Below are positions 9,596 through 18,132 of a stretch of 64,000 bases of DNA, one piece after another. The stretch is from Janthinobacterium sp051380875. Lineage in GTDB: Bacteria; Pseudomonadota; Gammaproteobacteria; Burkholderiales; Burkholderiaceae_D. Position 1 is the stretch's first letter; each line of letters opens with the position of its first letter. The translations under genes were made by a program, and so were the position numbers. Below the pieces are notes generated by a model. The model saw only the letters and a program-made list of their open reading frames with translations. It was not told where the DNA came from and did no database searches. Where the stretch lies: assembly GCF_051380875.1 (NCBI RefSeq), contig NZ_JBNYXW010000008.1, forward strand, positions 62,001 to 126,000. Direction: 5' to 3'.

Positions 9596-9747
9596 GTCGT
9601 CGAACAAGCCCACTGCAGGACAACGGTCTCGCCGGCCATGTCCGGCTCCGCCAGGTAGGCGGTGCCGCCGATGGCGATGCGCGCGTCTACGCCGACCTTG
9701 CAACTCTCCGGTTCGCGCACAATGGCTGGCGCCATGCACGTAGTCAT
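9592..9747 (-). pseudogene. C-terminal fragment of a DDE/Mu-type transposase
   Basis: The minus strand from 9747 reads VREPESCKVGVDARIAIGGT then AYLAEPDMAGETVVLQW, and continues in the next frame as GLFDDE. This resembles the small beta-barrel C-terminal domain of large DDE transposases (Mu/TniA/IS481-like). Its ATG overlaps the traC stop codon (ATGA), so the fragment is fused directly to the transfer region. It ends against the oppositely oriented IS3 remnant, suggesting successive insertions. The family assignment is from memory of the motif and is tentative. Confidence 0.4.
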
Positions 9748-12533
9748 TGCTGCCCAGACCTGACCAGCCGGCGCTGCAGCGGTTCCCGTGTAATAGACAA
9801 GGCATCTTGATTGCTATTGGCATGCCGGCTTTCGATGGCAGACTCCACGGCTGGCCGCACCTGTCGGTCCAGCCCATCCATTCCCAGCCGGCTCTTACTG
9901 GCTAGGTCATTGAAATCGGTGTATCCCTTCGGGTCGGCCGCCAGCTCACCCGGCGCAAAGATGGGCAGCAGCACACGGCCGCCGGTCAGGTGGGCCGCCT
10001 CCTGCGCCTTGTCCTTGCCGGGGTTGATGCCCTGCGTTGCTTCCAGATGCTGGTCGTTGTCGCCGGCGATGATCACCGGTTTGGCCGGAAAACGGCCGTG
10101 CAGCGCCTTCGCCACAAGCGGCAGGTTGCCGGAGTCGAAGGCGGCGACCGTGGCGAAGCCAAGTGACCTGGACAGACTGGCGGCTGTCGCATAGCCTTCC
10201 GCGATGACCAGTGCTGGCGCATTAACCAGCGCGTCAAGGCCTCCGACGGCATGGAAGCAGCCTGTCTTGCGGCTGTCGCGCGCGAAGCGCTTGGCGCCGT
10301 CCTCGCCGATGTACTGCATGCTCCACTGCTTGCCATCGACATCGATGGCCGGAATGTAGCTGGTCTTGCCCGTCTTGTCGGTGAATACACCCGGGGTGGA
10401 CAGTAGCCCTTTCGATACCAGATACGGCGTCGGTTCGGTCATCGGCACCAGGCCAGCCATCTGCCGCGCGATGCGGCTGGCGGCAGCCTCCTGCAGCTGC
10501 TCCTGCTCGGCCAAGCGTTGTCGCAACTTAGTAGCAGCTTCAGCTTGCAGCCGCGCTTTCTGCTCCGGGTCCAGCGTATAGCCTTTGTGTTTCCAGTCCA
10601 TTGCTTCGCCGGTCTTGTTGTTCTTGATATGCCCTGCCGGATGGCCGTCCATGTGGGCGACATAAAAGCCGGAACCGGAATGCTCGCTATGCTTTTCGCC
10701 TTCCACGGTGATCCGGTGCTTTCGTCCATCCATCATGGGATGCTCGCCGCTCACCACGCAGCGCAAGCTGCGCAGCGCGCCAGCAAACTCCTCTTGTGCG
10801 GTCATGACCGGGTCCTGTTGGACGCCGACCTTGCCGGGTATCCAACGTGCCAACCGCGCCATGTTCGCCTTCGCTCCCGCATACCAGGACTTCGCCACCT
10901 TGTCCCATGCAGCGCCAGCGGCCGTGGCCAGCTTGCGTTCGCCGTAGGGCACGGATAGGTATCGGCGCGGTTGGTGCGGCGCGGCTTCTTCGCCGTCTCG
11001 CGGCGCCTGTCCGCCAGTGCCATCCGCAGCGGGTTTACTGTGCCACTTATCAAACACGGCTGGATCGACGCCTGGCGGCACTGACCACGATTGCGCCGCC
11101 CTGTCCCAGCGGGCACCCAGGGCTTTGGCTTCCTCTTTTTCCCTGAATGGCACGGCAAGCAGTATGACGGATTCGCCAGGAACAGCCTGGCCCGCAGGCG
11201 TCTGCCCGCTGCCCTGCTCAAACTGTGCCAGCTGCGCCTGCACCACCTCGCTGTCACCTTCATTTTTCGTTTCCGCCAGCATGATAACCTCCCCTGCTGT
11301 CTGGTCCGCGCGCGTATTTTCTTGCACAGCATCGAGCGTCTTCCAGTAACCGTTCTGCGCCACAGCCACCACAGCTTCGACTTCCGGCGTAGCAAAGCGC
11401 TCGCATTCGAAATCGCCGTCCGGGCCCCACACGACACTGGCGAGCACTCGCCCGTCGGCAGCGGCCATGCTCCGGTTGGCACCCGCCGACTTCGTCACAT
11501 AGCAGCGCGCCGCTTCGTCCAGGGTGGCAAACGACTGCGAAAAAAGATCCTTTCCGCCAACGCGCTCGCTGACAATGATGCGTGCATCATCCGTTGTAGC
11601 AAGCGCCTGCTGCTGCGGTGCCGCAGCCTGCGCCAGCGTCTGCACCTGTTCCAGCCCCAGCACATACGCCTGGATCTTCTCGGCCCCGGAGGCGGCGCGG
11701 AAAATCTCCAGCGGATCGGACTGCAGTACCCTGATCCACGATCCGACATACGCCGCATGCTGGCCGGGATCGTGGCCGATGCCCAGCTCGTCCCCCAACA
11801 GCATGCTGGCAATTTCCGCGCGCAGCTCTTCCCGCGCATACCCTTCGCTGCCGAAGGGGTGGACAAGGTCACGGTCGAGCCGCGTGGCATGCCCGGTCCA
11901 GTGTCCCAGTTCATGCAGCGCCGTCGCATAGTAATTGTCTGCCGTGGCGAACTGCCCTTTGTCTGGCAGGTGGATGGTGTCGGTCGACGGCCGGTAGAAG
12001 GCGCTGTCGCGTCCGCCGTGCTCAATCGCTGCGCCTGACGCCTGCAGTATCGTCTCCGCCCGTTCGGCAGGCACCCAGGCAGCAGGTGCCCGGGGTGGCA
12101 AAGACGCCAGGCCATCGATCTGCGCTGCGTTGAATACCGTCGAAAAGAACATCTGGGGCCGCTCCAGCCTGACGGCCTGCTTCGCCTGGTGGCCGTCGCT
12201 ACCCAGCACCGGCTTGCCGCCGGCATCCGTCTGGCCCTGCTCCTCGCTGAATTTCCAGTACTGGATGGGCGTGCCCTTCTCGCCGTGCCGCACCTGCGCA
12301 CCGGCGGAGGCGGCCTGTTTGTAGGTCATCCAGCGCTGGTCCGCATAGCCTTCGCTCATCAGGTGCAGGGCGTTGATGCCCTTGTAGCGCTTGCTCGTGG
12401 TGGGATTGAATGGCAGGAATGCTCCCGGCTCGCCCGGCTGCCACGGCTTTTGCCAGGGTGCCGTACCCTCCTTCAACTGCGCTATCAACTTGTCGGCGAT
12501 CGTTTCAATCAGTGACTTGGGTATGTCGCTCAT
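9744..12533 (-). CDS. traC: TraC-like DNA primase with ArdC antirestriction/metalloprotease domain
   Basis: A 929-residue multidomain transfer protein. Residues 1-120 form the ArdC N-terminal ssDNA-binding domain (LIAQLKEGTAPWQKPW, then NPTTSKRYKGINAL); around residue 207 is the zincin motif HELGH. There follow two short DUF5710-like units (AVPFREKEEAKALGARWD and SVPYGERKLATAAGAAWD). The last third is a plasmid primase/Toprim domain (VIAEGYATAASLSRSLG with the acidic IIAGDND). In RP4, TraC primes the transferred strand and is exported to the recipient. ArdC-type domains can protect incoming DNA from restriction. The start has AAGGAG about eight bases upstream and overlaps the traD end by 29 bp. 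traB and traA, which follow traC in RP4, are absent; a transposase fragment follows instead. Confidence 0.88.
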   Translation of the reverse strand: MSDIPKSLIETIADKLIAQLKEGTAPWQKPWQPGEPGAFLPFNPTTSKRYKGINALHLMSEGYADQRWMTYKQAASAGAQVRHGEKGTPIQYWKFSEEQGQTDAGGKPVLGSDGHQAKQAVRLERPQMFFSTVFNAAQIDGLASLPPRAPAAWVPAERAETILQASGAAIEHGGRDSAFYRPSTDTIHLPDKGQFATADNYYATALHELGHWTGHATRLDRDLVHPFGSEGYAREELRAEIASMLLGDELGIGHDPGQHAAYVGSWIRVLQSDPLEIFRAASGAEKIQAYVLGLEQVQTLAQAAAPQQQALATTDDARIIVSERVGGKDLFSQSFATLDEAARCYVTKSAGANRSMAAADGRVLASVVWGPDGDFECERFATPEVEAVVAVAQNGYWKTLDAVQENTRADQTAGEVIMLAETKNEGDSEVVQAQLAQFEQGSGQTPAGQAVPGESVILLAVPFREKEEAKALGARWDRAAQSWSVPPGVDPAVFDKWHSKPAADGTGGQAPRDGEEAAPHQPRRYLSVPYGERKLATAAGAAWDKVAKSWYAGAKANMARLARWIPGKVGVQQDPVMTAQEEFAGALRSLRCVVSGEHPMMDGRKHRITVEGEKHSEHSGSGFYVAHMDGHPAGHIKNNKTGEAMDWKHKGYTLDPEQKARLQAEAATKLRQRLAEQEQLQEAAASRIARQMAGLVPMTEPTPYLVSKGLLSTPGVFTDKTGKTSYIPAIDVDGKQWSMQYIGEDGAKRFARDSRKTGCFHAVGGLDALVNAPALVIAEGYATAASLSRSLGFATVAAFDSGNLPLVAKALHGRFPAKPVIIAGDNDQHLEATQGINPGKDKAQEAAHLTGGRVLLPIFAPGELAADPKGYTDFNDLASKSRLGMDGLDRQVRPAVESAIESRHANSNQDALSITREPLQRRLVRSGQQ

Positions 12534-12786
12534 GGTCTCTGCTCCTTATCAAGGGAGGCGGCGCGCTGGCATCGGCCAGGTCGATGGCGCCCGCCGCCGC
12601 ATCCTGTTCGTCCAGGGCATCCTCCGCAAAGGCGCCCGCCTGCTCGGCCTCGTCCGGCGCGAACTCGGCCACACCGCCAGGCACGGCGGCATCATCAAGT
12701 TTCTCGCGCAGGACGGCTGCCATGGCTTGCGCGTCTGCCATCTCGCTGCCGCTGCCCATATCTTGCTGGCTCATCGTAGAGCTCAT
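12505..12786 (-). CDS. traD: Small TraD-like transfer protein
   Basis: A 93-residue acidic, alanine-rich protein (DAQAMAAVLREKLDDAAVPG, then EFAPDEAEQAGAFAEDALDE) with no membrane segment or enzyme motif. It sits exactly where RP4 has traD, between traC and traF (the traE topoisomerase gene is missing here), and overlaps traC by 29 bp. The identification rests mainly on gene order; TraD has no firm function and is dispensable in RP4. The initiation codon could also be the Met five residues in. Confidence 0.6.
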   Translation of the reverse strand: MSSTMSQQDMGSGSEMADAQAMAAVLREKLDDAAVPGGVAEFAPDEAEQAGAFAEDALDEQDAAAGAIDLADASAPPPLIRSRDHERHTQVTD

Positions 12787-12818
12787 CCTGTCATAGGTGC
12801 TTGGAAAAGAGGGATGCC

Positions 12819-13355
12819 CTACCAGGTCAGCACCGGAACGATCACGGCCCGGACCTGCGCGCGCTGGACCGGGCCGAAGTAGCGCGCGTCGAATGACCTG
12901 GGGTTGGCGTCCGCCATCAGGAGCAACTGGTACTCGCTGAGGATGTACTTGTCGGACTGAAACCGGGCCATGGGACGGCCATTGCCGTCGGCGGCCAGCG
13001 GCGCGCTGCGCGCAAGCAGGCGCCCGTTGACGCGCACGCCATCGGACGCCACGCTGACCGAGTCATTGCCTGTACCTAGCACTTTCTTCATCATGTAGCC
13101 ATAGCCGCCAGGGCAGAATCCCGCGCCGATGTAGCCGCGCCGCCGCGCCTCATCGAACACGCCCAGCTGGGGCGGACAGAACATCACGTAGCGCCCGGGC
13201 GATACTGGTGCGCTGCTGGTCCAGTACAGGCCCAGTGGGATGCTGCGGCTGACGTTGACGCGCGCGCCTGTCAGATGTCCAACCATGCCCAGTACCAGCA
13301 GCGCGACGCCCAGCATGGCGCTCCAGGCCGCCAGTTTCATGCATGCCTTATTCAT
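12819..13355 (-). CDS. traF: TraF peptidase (pilin-processing, signal-peptidase fold)
   Basis: A protein of 178 residues, the same length as RP4 TraF. One N-terminal transmembrane helix (residues 11-30) is followed by the S26-peptidase box VSRSIPLGLYW with nucleophile Ser38, and by MMKKVLGTGND with the general-base Lys at about 90, equivalent to Ser37 and Lys89 of RP4. In RP4 this inner-membrane peptidase trims and cyclises the pilin TrbC. No trbC is visible in the window, so its substrate must be encoded elsewhere or it is unused. Its ATG overlaps the traG stop, indicating translational coupling. Confidence 0.93.
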   Translation of the reverse strand: MNKACMKLAAWSAMLGVALLVLGMVGHLTGARVNVSRSIPLGLYWTSSAPVSPGRYVMFCPPQLGVFDEARRRGYIGAGFCPGGYGYMMKKVLGTGNDSVSVASDGVRVNGRLLARSAPLAADGNGRPMARFQSDKYILSEYQLLLMADANPRSFDARYFGPVQRAQVRAVIVPVLTW

Positions 13356-15262
13356 AGCCGTATGCCCTCCCCGGCCGCAGGCCGGTGCGTGTGGTGCAGC
13401 TTGTCACTTTTGCCCGGCGCGGGAATCGAGGCGCGCGCCTGAAAGACCGTATCCCGGAAGTAAAGCGGTTGGCGGCCGTAGATCGCCGGATAGCCGGCTA
13501 CATAGATAACCATGTCGCCAGCTTTCTCGATGTCGCCGCTGGCCGACTTAACGGGGCCAGGCATGCGCAGGCACTCGTCGGGCGTAAGCAGCGGGCGCTG
13601 CGTCTCCTGGATGGTGCGCGACACCTGGGCCAGCAAGGCACTGGTGCGGCGGCCGCTCGTCGTAATCTGCTCCTTGGCCACCGTGGTCTGGCCCGTCAGC
13701 TTGGACAGGTGCTCGGCCGTCTCAATCCGGTTCGGCGGGTAGGCATTCTGGATATGGCAGCTCGACGTGATGCTTTCATCGGGGCCATAGCCCGTTTCGC
13801 GGCTCTTGAGCTGGTTGATGTCCTGGCAGATCAGGTAGCATTTGATGCCGTAGCCCGCAAGGAAGCCCAAGGACTCCTGCATGATGTCCAGCTTGCCCAG
13901 GCTGGGGAATTCATCGAGCATCATCAGGAGCCGATGCTTGTAACGCGCGACGGGACGCCCGTTTTCAAAGCTGACGCGGTCGGCCAGTTGGCGCACGATC
14001 ATGTTGACCAGCACGCGCACCAGCGGGCGCAGGCGCGCTTTGTCCGTCGGCTGCGTGACGATGTACAGGCTGACGGGACTGTCGAGGTGCATCAGGTCGC
14101 GGATGCAAAATTCCGAGCGGCTCACGTTACGCGCGACAATGGGGTCGCGGTACAGCGACAAATAGGATTTGGCTGTCGACAACACGGAGCCCGCTTCCTC
14201 CTCGGGTCGGTCGAGCATGTCGCGCGCGGCCGAACCCACCACCGGATGATTGCGCCCGGCGGCGTGGCTGTAGGTGATCATTTCCATCCACAACTCGCCA
14301 ATGCCCCGGCTCGGGTCCGCCATCATGGCGTCGACCACGGACAAGGTGGCCGTCGTGCCTTCGGCGCGCGCCTTGTACAGCGCATGCAGGATGACGCCCA
14401 CGATCAGTGCCTGGCTGGTCTTTTGCCAGTGCGTCTCCAGCCCCTTGCCGTCAGGGTCGACGATCAGGGTGGCGAGATTCTGCACGTCGCCCACTTCGTG
14501 CTCGGTATCGAGGCGAATCTCGTCGAGCGCATTCCAGCACACGCTGCCCTTGGCGGCCGCCGGCTCGAAATACAGCACCTTGTTCCTGGCATATTTCTGG
14601 CGCCAACCCGAGGTCAGCGCCCACAGCTCGCTTTTCAAGTCGGTGATGACGGCGCTCTGCGGCCACGCGAGCAGGGTCGGCACCACCAGCCCAACGCCCT
14701 TGCCGGACCGCGTGGGCGCGTACGTCAGCACATGTTCCGGCCCATCGTGGCGCAGGTAATGCTGCTGCCCTGCCCGGTCCAGCCATGCACCCACGTACAC
14801 GCCAGCGCTGGCAGGCTGCGCCCGCCCGGCCAGCAACTGCCACAACGAGCGCGGCCTGGACAGCAGGCCGGCGGCGCGGATATCGCGGATATTCGCCCAG
14901 CGGGCCGAGCCGTGCAGGTACTCGCTGGCGCGGGCCGAATTCACCGAGATCATCCTGGCTACCAGCAGCGCGATCAGGCCGATGCCGGCGACGCTGATGC
15001 CCACGCTGCCCGCCTGCATCAGCGCATCCGGGTACTGGCCACGCCACTTGGCCGCCCAGCCAAGGATGGCCCATGGTGGATACACCTGGCTGGCATGCCA
15101 GCCCAGCGCGCCCTGGTAGTGGAAAGCGTGGGCAAAGAACTGGGTGGCCGCCTGCAAGCCGCCAACGAGGGTGAGCGCGGCCAGCGCGGGAATGGCCTTG
15201 CCGGCGCCGCGCCGCGCACTGCGCACCTGGGGGCCGACTGCATTATTGAACCTGTCTTTCAT
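13352..15262 (-). CDS. traG: TraG type IV coupling protein (VirD4 family)
   Basis: A 636-residue ATPase that couples the relaxosome to the mating channel at the inner membrane. The N-terminal region has two hydrophobic segments (about residues 20-45 and 85-110). The nucleotide-binding domain has Walker A TYAPTRSGKGVG and Walker B HRLLMMLDEFPSLGK, followed by the conserved CHIQNAYPPNRIETAEHLSK stretch. The length matches RP4 TraG (635). It overlaps traI upstream and traF downstream by four bases each, so it is one transcription unit. The residues needed for function appear intact. Confidence 0.95.
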   Translation of the reverse strand: MKDRFNNAVGPQVRSARRGAGKAIPALAALTLVGGLQAATQFFAHAFHYQGALGWHASQVYPPWAILGWAAKWRGQYPDALMQAGSVGISVAGIGLIALLVARMISVNSARASEYLHGSARWANIRDIRAAGLLSRPRSLWQLLAGRAQPASAGVYVGAWLDRAGQQHYLRHDGPEHVLTYAPTRSGKGVGLVVPTLLAWPQSAVITDLKSELWALTSGWRQKYARNKVLYFEPAAAKGSVCWNALDEIRLDTEHEVGDVQNLATLIVDPDGKGLETHWQKTSQALIVGVILHALYKARAEGTTATLSVVDAMMADPSRGIGELWMEMITYSHAAGRNHPVVGSAARDMLDRPEEEAGSVLSTAKSYLSLYRDPIVARNVSRSEFCIRDLMHLDSPVSLYIVTQPTDKARLRPLVRVLVNMIVRQLADRVSFENGRPVARYKHRLLMMLDEFPSLGKLDIMQESLGFLAGYGIKCYLICQDINQLKSRETGYGPDESITSSCHIQNAYPPNRIETAEHLSKLTGQTTVAKEQITTSGRRTSALLAQVSRTIQETQRPLLTPDECLRMPGPVKSASGDIEKAGDMVIYVAGYPAIYGRQPLYFRDTVFQARASIPAPGKSDKLHHTHRPAAGEGIRL

Positions 15263-17454
15263 CTGGTCCGTCCTTTTGTCTTGATGACGCCCTTAAGCGT
15301 CACGCTGACGGCATCGCCAGGAGCAAGCTGCTGCAAGCGCCTTGCCGCTGCGCCACTTACTGGCAGGACCATCGTTACCTCGCCCCGCGCCAAAAGCGCC
15401 AGCATCTGACCGCCCGACTCGTGCAACCCTGCAAAAACAGCGCTCCCCTTGACACCATCATATCGTTCAAATTTCGGTATATCGGACAATCCAGGCCTTG
15501 TTTGTTCCCGCTCAAGAAGGAAAGCATCCACCGCCGCCGACGCCGATTCCTGCAATTGCGCTACTCCTCCCCGCCCAGGAACATGCCGTCGCACGCGCTG
15601 ATCTGCTGCGGCTCCTTGCTGCTCCATGTGACCAGGTACATCACGCGGCAATAGCACTTCAGCTCCACTGCCGATGCGAACCATACCGAGTTGCGGCAGC
15701 TCTCGCAGGCGGTGCCTAGCTGCGGGCGGCGGATGGCGTCCAACGCCGCCAGGGTCGGGCTGGGACTGGGATCCGGTCGTTCCTGCTCTGGCCTCTGTGG
15801 CGACGGGCGCTCCAGGGACTCCAGCGCCTGCTCCAGCAGCGCGTCGCGCTGTGCCTTTACGGGGCTGCTCGTTACTGAGAGGTTTCCTTGCTTGCTCATC
15901 CTGGCTCTCCTTCGTGCCATGTGCACGTAACAGTTCCTGCCGGCGCCGCTCCAGCACGGCGTCGTCGAACGTGACCGCCAAGTGCGCGGCAGCCGCCGCC
16001 TGGATGACCTGGTCCTGGAACACGGCGCTACCGCCGATATGCAGGCAGCTGCCATAGCGCGACAGCGCCATGTCCAGCGCCACCTGCAAGCCCGCTTGCG
16101 TGGCACCGCGCGTGATTTTCAGCTTATGCCCGTCGTCGCGTATCGTGGTAGAGCCAGCGCAATAAATGAGCGTGCCATGTTTGGTGACGCTGTCCTGCAG
16201 CAAACCGCCCGGGACCAGCGGCCGGTTTCCCCTGCCCGCCAGGGTGTTGCCTGCCAAACCGTGCGCACCGTCGCGTGCGCGCAGGGCGGCCAGCGCCTGC
16301 GCGTCGCCAGCCGCGGCACGGGCGCGCAGCCAGTCGGCCCATGCAAAGCGGCCATGCTGGCTGCGGATGGCACGGCGCTGCGCGAGGTAGCTGCTGTTGG
16401 CGCGTTCGATTTCCGCCATCAGAGTGCTGGCGGTGGCCCCATATAAGATGCGCTTGGCGAGGGGGCCACATTGAATGAGTTGGATTGCCGCCCGCTTGAG
16501 CCTGCCCCGGCGCTTCGCCTCGGCGATCAGCCGCTTGTGCTGCCCACGTGCCCCAGCCAAAGCATCGGTGCGCACCCGGATGGCTTCCTGCTGCTGTTCC
16601 TGGTAGCACGCATACAGTTCCACAGTTGCGACGCGCAAGCGCAGCGGCTGACGCACATAGCTGGCATGCCCGTCGTCTATCCCGGCTGGCCCCGGAACAA
16701 AGGACCCTAGCCGCGCCTCCAGGCGTGCCCGGGAACAGTCGCGGTGCACCGAGCTGGCCTTTACGGCAGTGCCGTCTTGGGCCAGAATGACAAGGCCGTT
16801 GCCGCGTTCGCGCAGCACCAGGCCGTGAGCTTGCAGCACGCCGTGCAATTCCTGCCATGTTGCCGCGTCCTGCATCTGCGCGTGGCATGTGCGGCGCACC
16901 AACCCCAGCAGACTCTCGATGCCGGCATGGCGTTCCATGTCCATGGCACGGCTGGCGGCGCCCGTCTGCCGCGCTTGATGGTTGTCACGCCGCAAGCCGA
17001 ATTCTTCTTCCAGTGTGGCGCATAACAATCCCAGGGTGACATGATCCCGGTACGGCTGGTGGATGGTGTAGCGGGACGGATGGATCTTGTTGATGGCGAT
17101 GTGCACATGCAGGTTGTCGGTATCGTGGTGCACGACGCTGATGCGCTGGTGTTCGCCATACCCCAGCCCTTGGCAGATGCGCGCTTCCACGGCCTGTAGC
17201 ACGGCCGGTGCCGGCTCCTCGCCGGCCGGAAAGCTGAGAATCAGGTGATAGGTCTTGTCCGATAACGCGCGCTGATTCTGCGCCTGGGTGTTCAAGATCT
17301 CGGTGATGGCGAATGCGGCCTGGTCCGACTGGCAGTTCGTGACGGTCACGCAGCCGACGCGCTCCCGCTTGGCCTGCGCATCGGCCAGGTATGCCAGGAG
17401 ACTGGCAAAGCCGCTCTTCTTCGCTACTTTCATGGGAACATGTTTGGCGATCAT
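15259..17454 (-). CDS. traI: TraI relaxase, MOBP family
   Basis: A 731-residue nickase, almost the length of RP4 TraI (732). The catalytic residues sit at the same numbers as in RP4: Tyr22 in ASLLAYLADA, Ser74 in YHLILSFPAGEEP, and His116/His118 in HHDTDNLHVHIAINKIHP. It cleaves one strand at oriT (about 18.03 kb) and stays bound to the 5' end. The middle of the C-terminal half (about residues 520-630) is low-complexity Gly/Ala/Arg/Pro, because the traH gene is read there in another frame. A perfect KorB-operator sequence lies about 55 bp upstream of the start. It ends overlapping traG. Confidence 0.95.
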   Translation of the reverse strand: MIAKHVPMKVAKKSGFASLLAYLADAQAKRERVGCVTVTNCQSDQAAFAITEILNTQAQNQRALSDKTYHLILSFPAGEEPAPAVLQAVEARICQGLGYGEHQRISVVHHDTDNLHVHIAINKIHPSRYTIHQPYRDHVTLGLLCATLEEEFGLRRDNHQARQTGAASRAMDMERHAGIESLLGLVRRTCHAQMQDAATWQELHGVLQAHGLVLRERGNGLVILAQDGTAVKASSVHRDCSRARLEARLGSFVPGPAGIDDGHASYVRQPLRLRVATVELYACYQEQQQEAIRVRTDALAGARGQHKRLIAEAKRRGRLKRAAIQLIQCGPLAKRILYGATASTLMAEIERANSSYLAQRRAIRSQHGRFAWADWLRARAAAGDAQALAALRARDGAHGLAGNTLAGRGNRPLVPGGLLQDSVTKHGTLIYCAGSTTIRDDGHKLKITRGATQAGLQVALDMALSRYGSCLHIGGSAVFQDQVIQAAAAAHLAVTFDDAVLERRRQELLRAHGTKESQDEQARKPLSNEQPRKGTARRAAGAGAGVPGAPVATEARAGTTGSQSQPDPGGVGRHPPPAARHRLRELPQLGMVRIGSGAEVLLPRDVPGHMEQQGAAADQRVRRHVPGRGGVAQLQESASAAVDAFLLEREQTRPGLSDIPKFERYDGVKGSAVFAGLHESGGQMLALLARGEVTMVLPVSGAAARRLQQLAPGDAVSVTLKGVIKTKGRTR
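15561..15899 (-). CDS. traH: TraH-like protein nested inside traI in another frame
   Basis: A 112-residue frame inside traI, also on the minus strand. The ATG at 15899 has an ideal Shine-Dalgarno, AAGGAG with seven bases between, which traI does not need. Its product looks real: a Pro/Gln-rich N-terminal half, then a cysteine-bearing block CESCRNSVWFASAVELKCYC then VMYLVTWSSKEPQQISACDG, possibly metal-binding. In the traI frame the same DNA gives low-complexity sequence. RP4 also encodes TraH within traI, where it is reported to stabilise the TraI/TraJ relaxosome. I rely on this position and the ribosome-binding site; I cannot confirm sequence similarity to RP4 TraH. Confidence 0.75.
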   Translation of the reverse strand: MSKQGNLSVTSSPVKAQRDALLEQALESLERPSPQRPEQERPDPSPSPTLAALDAIRRPQLGTACESCRNSVWFASAVELKCYCRVMYLVTWSSKEPQQISACDGMFLGGEE

Positions 17455-17466
17455 GCTGCTCTCCCC

Positions 17467-17895
17467 CTATAGCCCTGCCGCCGGTGCCCTGCCAGTGCAG
17501 GCAATTTCTTTAGCGGCTAAATTCTTCGTCCCCGGTTGCCGCAATACCACGGCACGCATCACGGCATGCAATTCATCCTGGGTATCAGCAATTTTCGACA
17601 AGACGGCGCGGATCGTCGCCTCGCCGAATGCAGCGGTGCGCATGTCGTCCGCCAGCCAGAGCTTCAGCAGGCCGCCCAGCCGGCCCAGGTCGCCATTGAT
17701 GCGCGCCAGTTCCTCGACGCGCCGGTGATCGAGGATGGCCGGCAGCCGGTAGCCCAGCCCCACCTTACGCAGATAGGCCGCCACCGGCAAGCCTGCTGCG
17801 GCTGCCAGCCGCTTGATCTGCGCCTCTTCGGCGGGCAGCACCGGCACGCGCAGCTGCCGGGCCTTGCGGGTAGTGGCTTGTGTTGATTCATCCAT
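17467..17895 (-). CDS. traJ: TraJ relaxosome accessory protein (oriT-binding)
   Basis: A 142-residue basic protein with a ribbon-helix-helix style N-terminus (RKARQLRVPVLPAEEAQIKR then LAAAAGLPVAAYLRKVGLG), as in TraJ/MobC proteins. In RP4, TraJ binds the inverted repeat beside nic and recruits TraI. It sits directly next to the oriT-proximal inverted repeat (17991-18008), in the same orientation as RP4, 12 bp upstream of traI. The C-terminal coding sequence contains a perfect KorB operator (17509-17521) encoding NLAAK. Confidence 0.9.
   Translation of the reverse strand: MDESTQATTRKARQLRVPVLPAEEAQIKRLAAAAGLPVAAYLRKVGLGYRLPAILDHRRVEELARINGDLGRLGGLLKLWLADDMRTAAFGEATIRAVLSKIADTQDELHAVMRAVVLRQPGTKNLAAKEIACTGRAPAAGL
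17509..17521. promoter_or_regulatory. KorB operator (OB), perfect 13-bp match
   Basis: TTTAGCGGCTAAA is identical to the IncP KorB consensus TTTAGC(G/C)GCTAAA. It lies within the 3' end of traJ, 55 bp upstream of traI. A korB gene is present at 30.4 kb in the same element. KorB can act at a distance in IncP plasmids, so control of tra expression or DNA organisation is plausible. Confidence 0.75.
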
Positions 17896-17965
17896 GGCGT
17901 CCTCCTGGTTGGCGCGGCACGCGCAGGCCTCGCAGAGCAGGATGTCCGTTGAGCGCCGCAGGCGC

Positions 17966-18036
17966 GAATAAGGAGCATTGTGAAGATAGATAACCGGCCT
18001 GCCGGTTAGCTAACTTCACCTATCCTGCCCCGGCCC
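17966..18036 (+). other. oriT: oriT with RP4/IncP-type nic site
   Basis: The block keeps the RP4 order: GAATAAGG at 17966, a TraJ-type inverted repeat TAACCGGC-CT-GCCGGTTA (17991-18008), then CTTCACCTATCCTGCCC with the IncP nic core ATCCTG|C. By analogy the plus strand is cut between 18027 and 18028. It lies between divergent traJ and traK, as in RP4. With this polarity the 5' end bound by TraI leads towards traK, kfr and the catabolic module, so those would enter a recipient first. Confidence 0.9.
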
Positions 18037-18132
18037 TTACAGCGACCGAACCCTTTTATCGTAGGACAGGCTTTCGGTTTAACCCTTGTTCTGGCACAAA
18101 ACGGAGCGGATTGTATCGGTCACTATTCCGAA

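Noticed and set aside
13385..15409. 674-residue plus-strand frame opposite traG
   Set aside because: TraG has full Walker motifs; the opposite frame is His/Arg/Gln-rich without domains, a typical antisense shadow.
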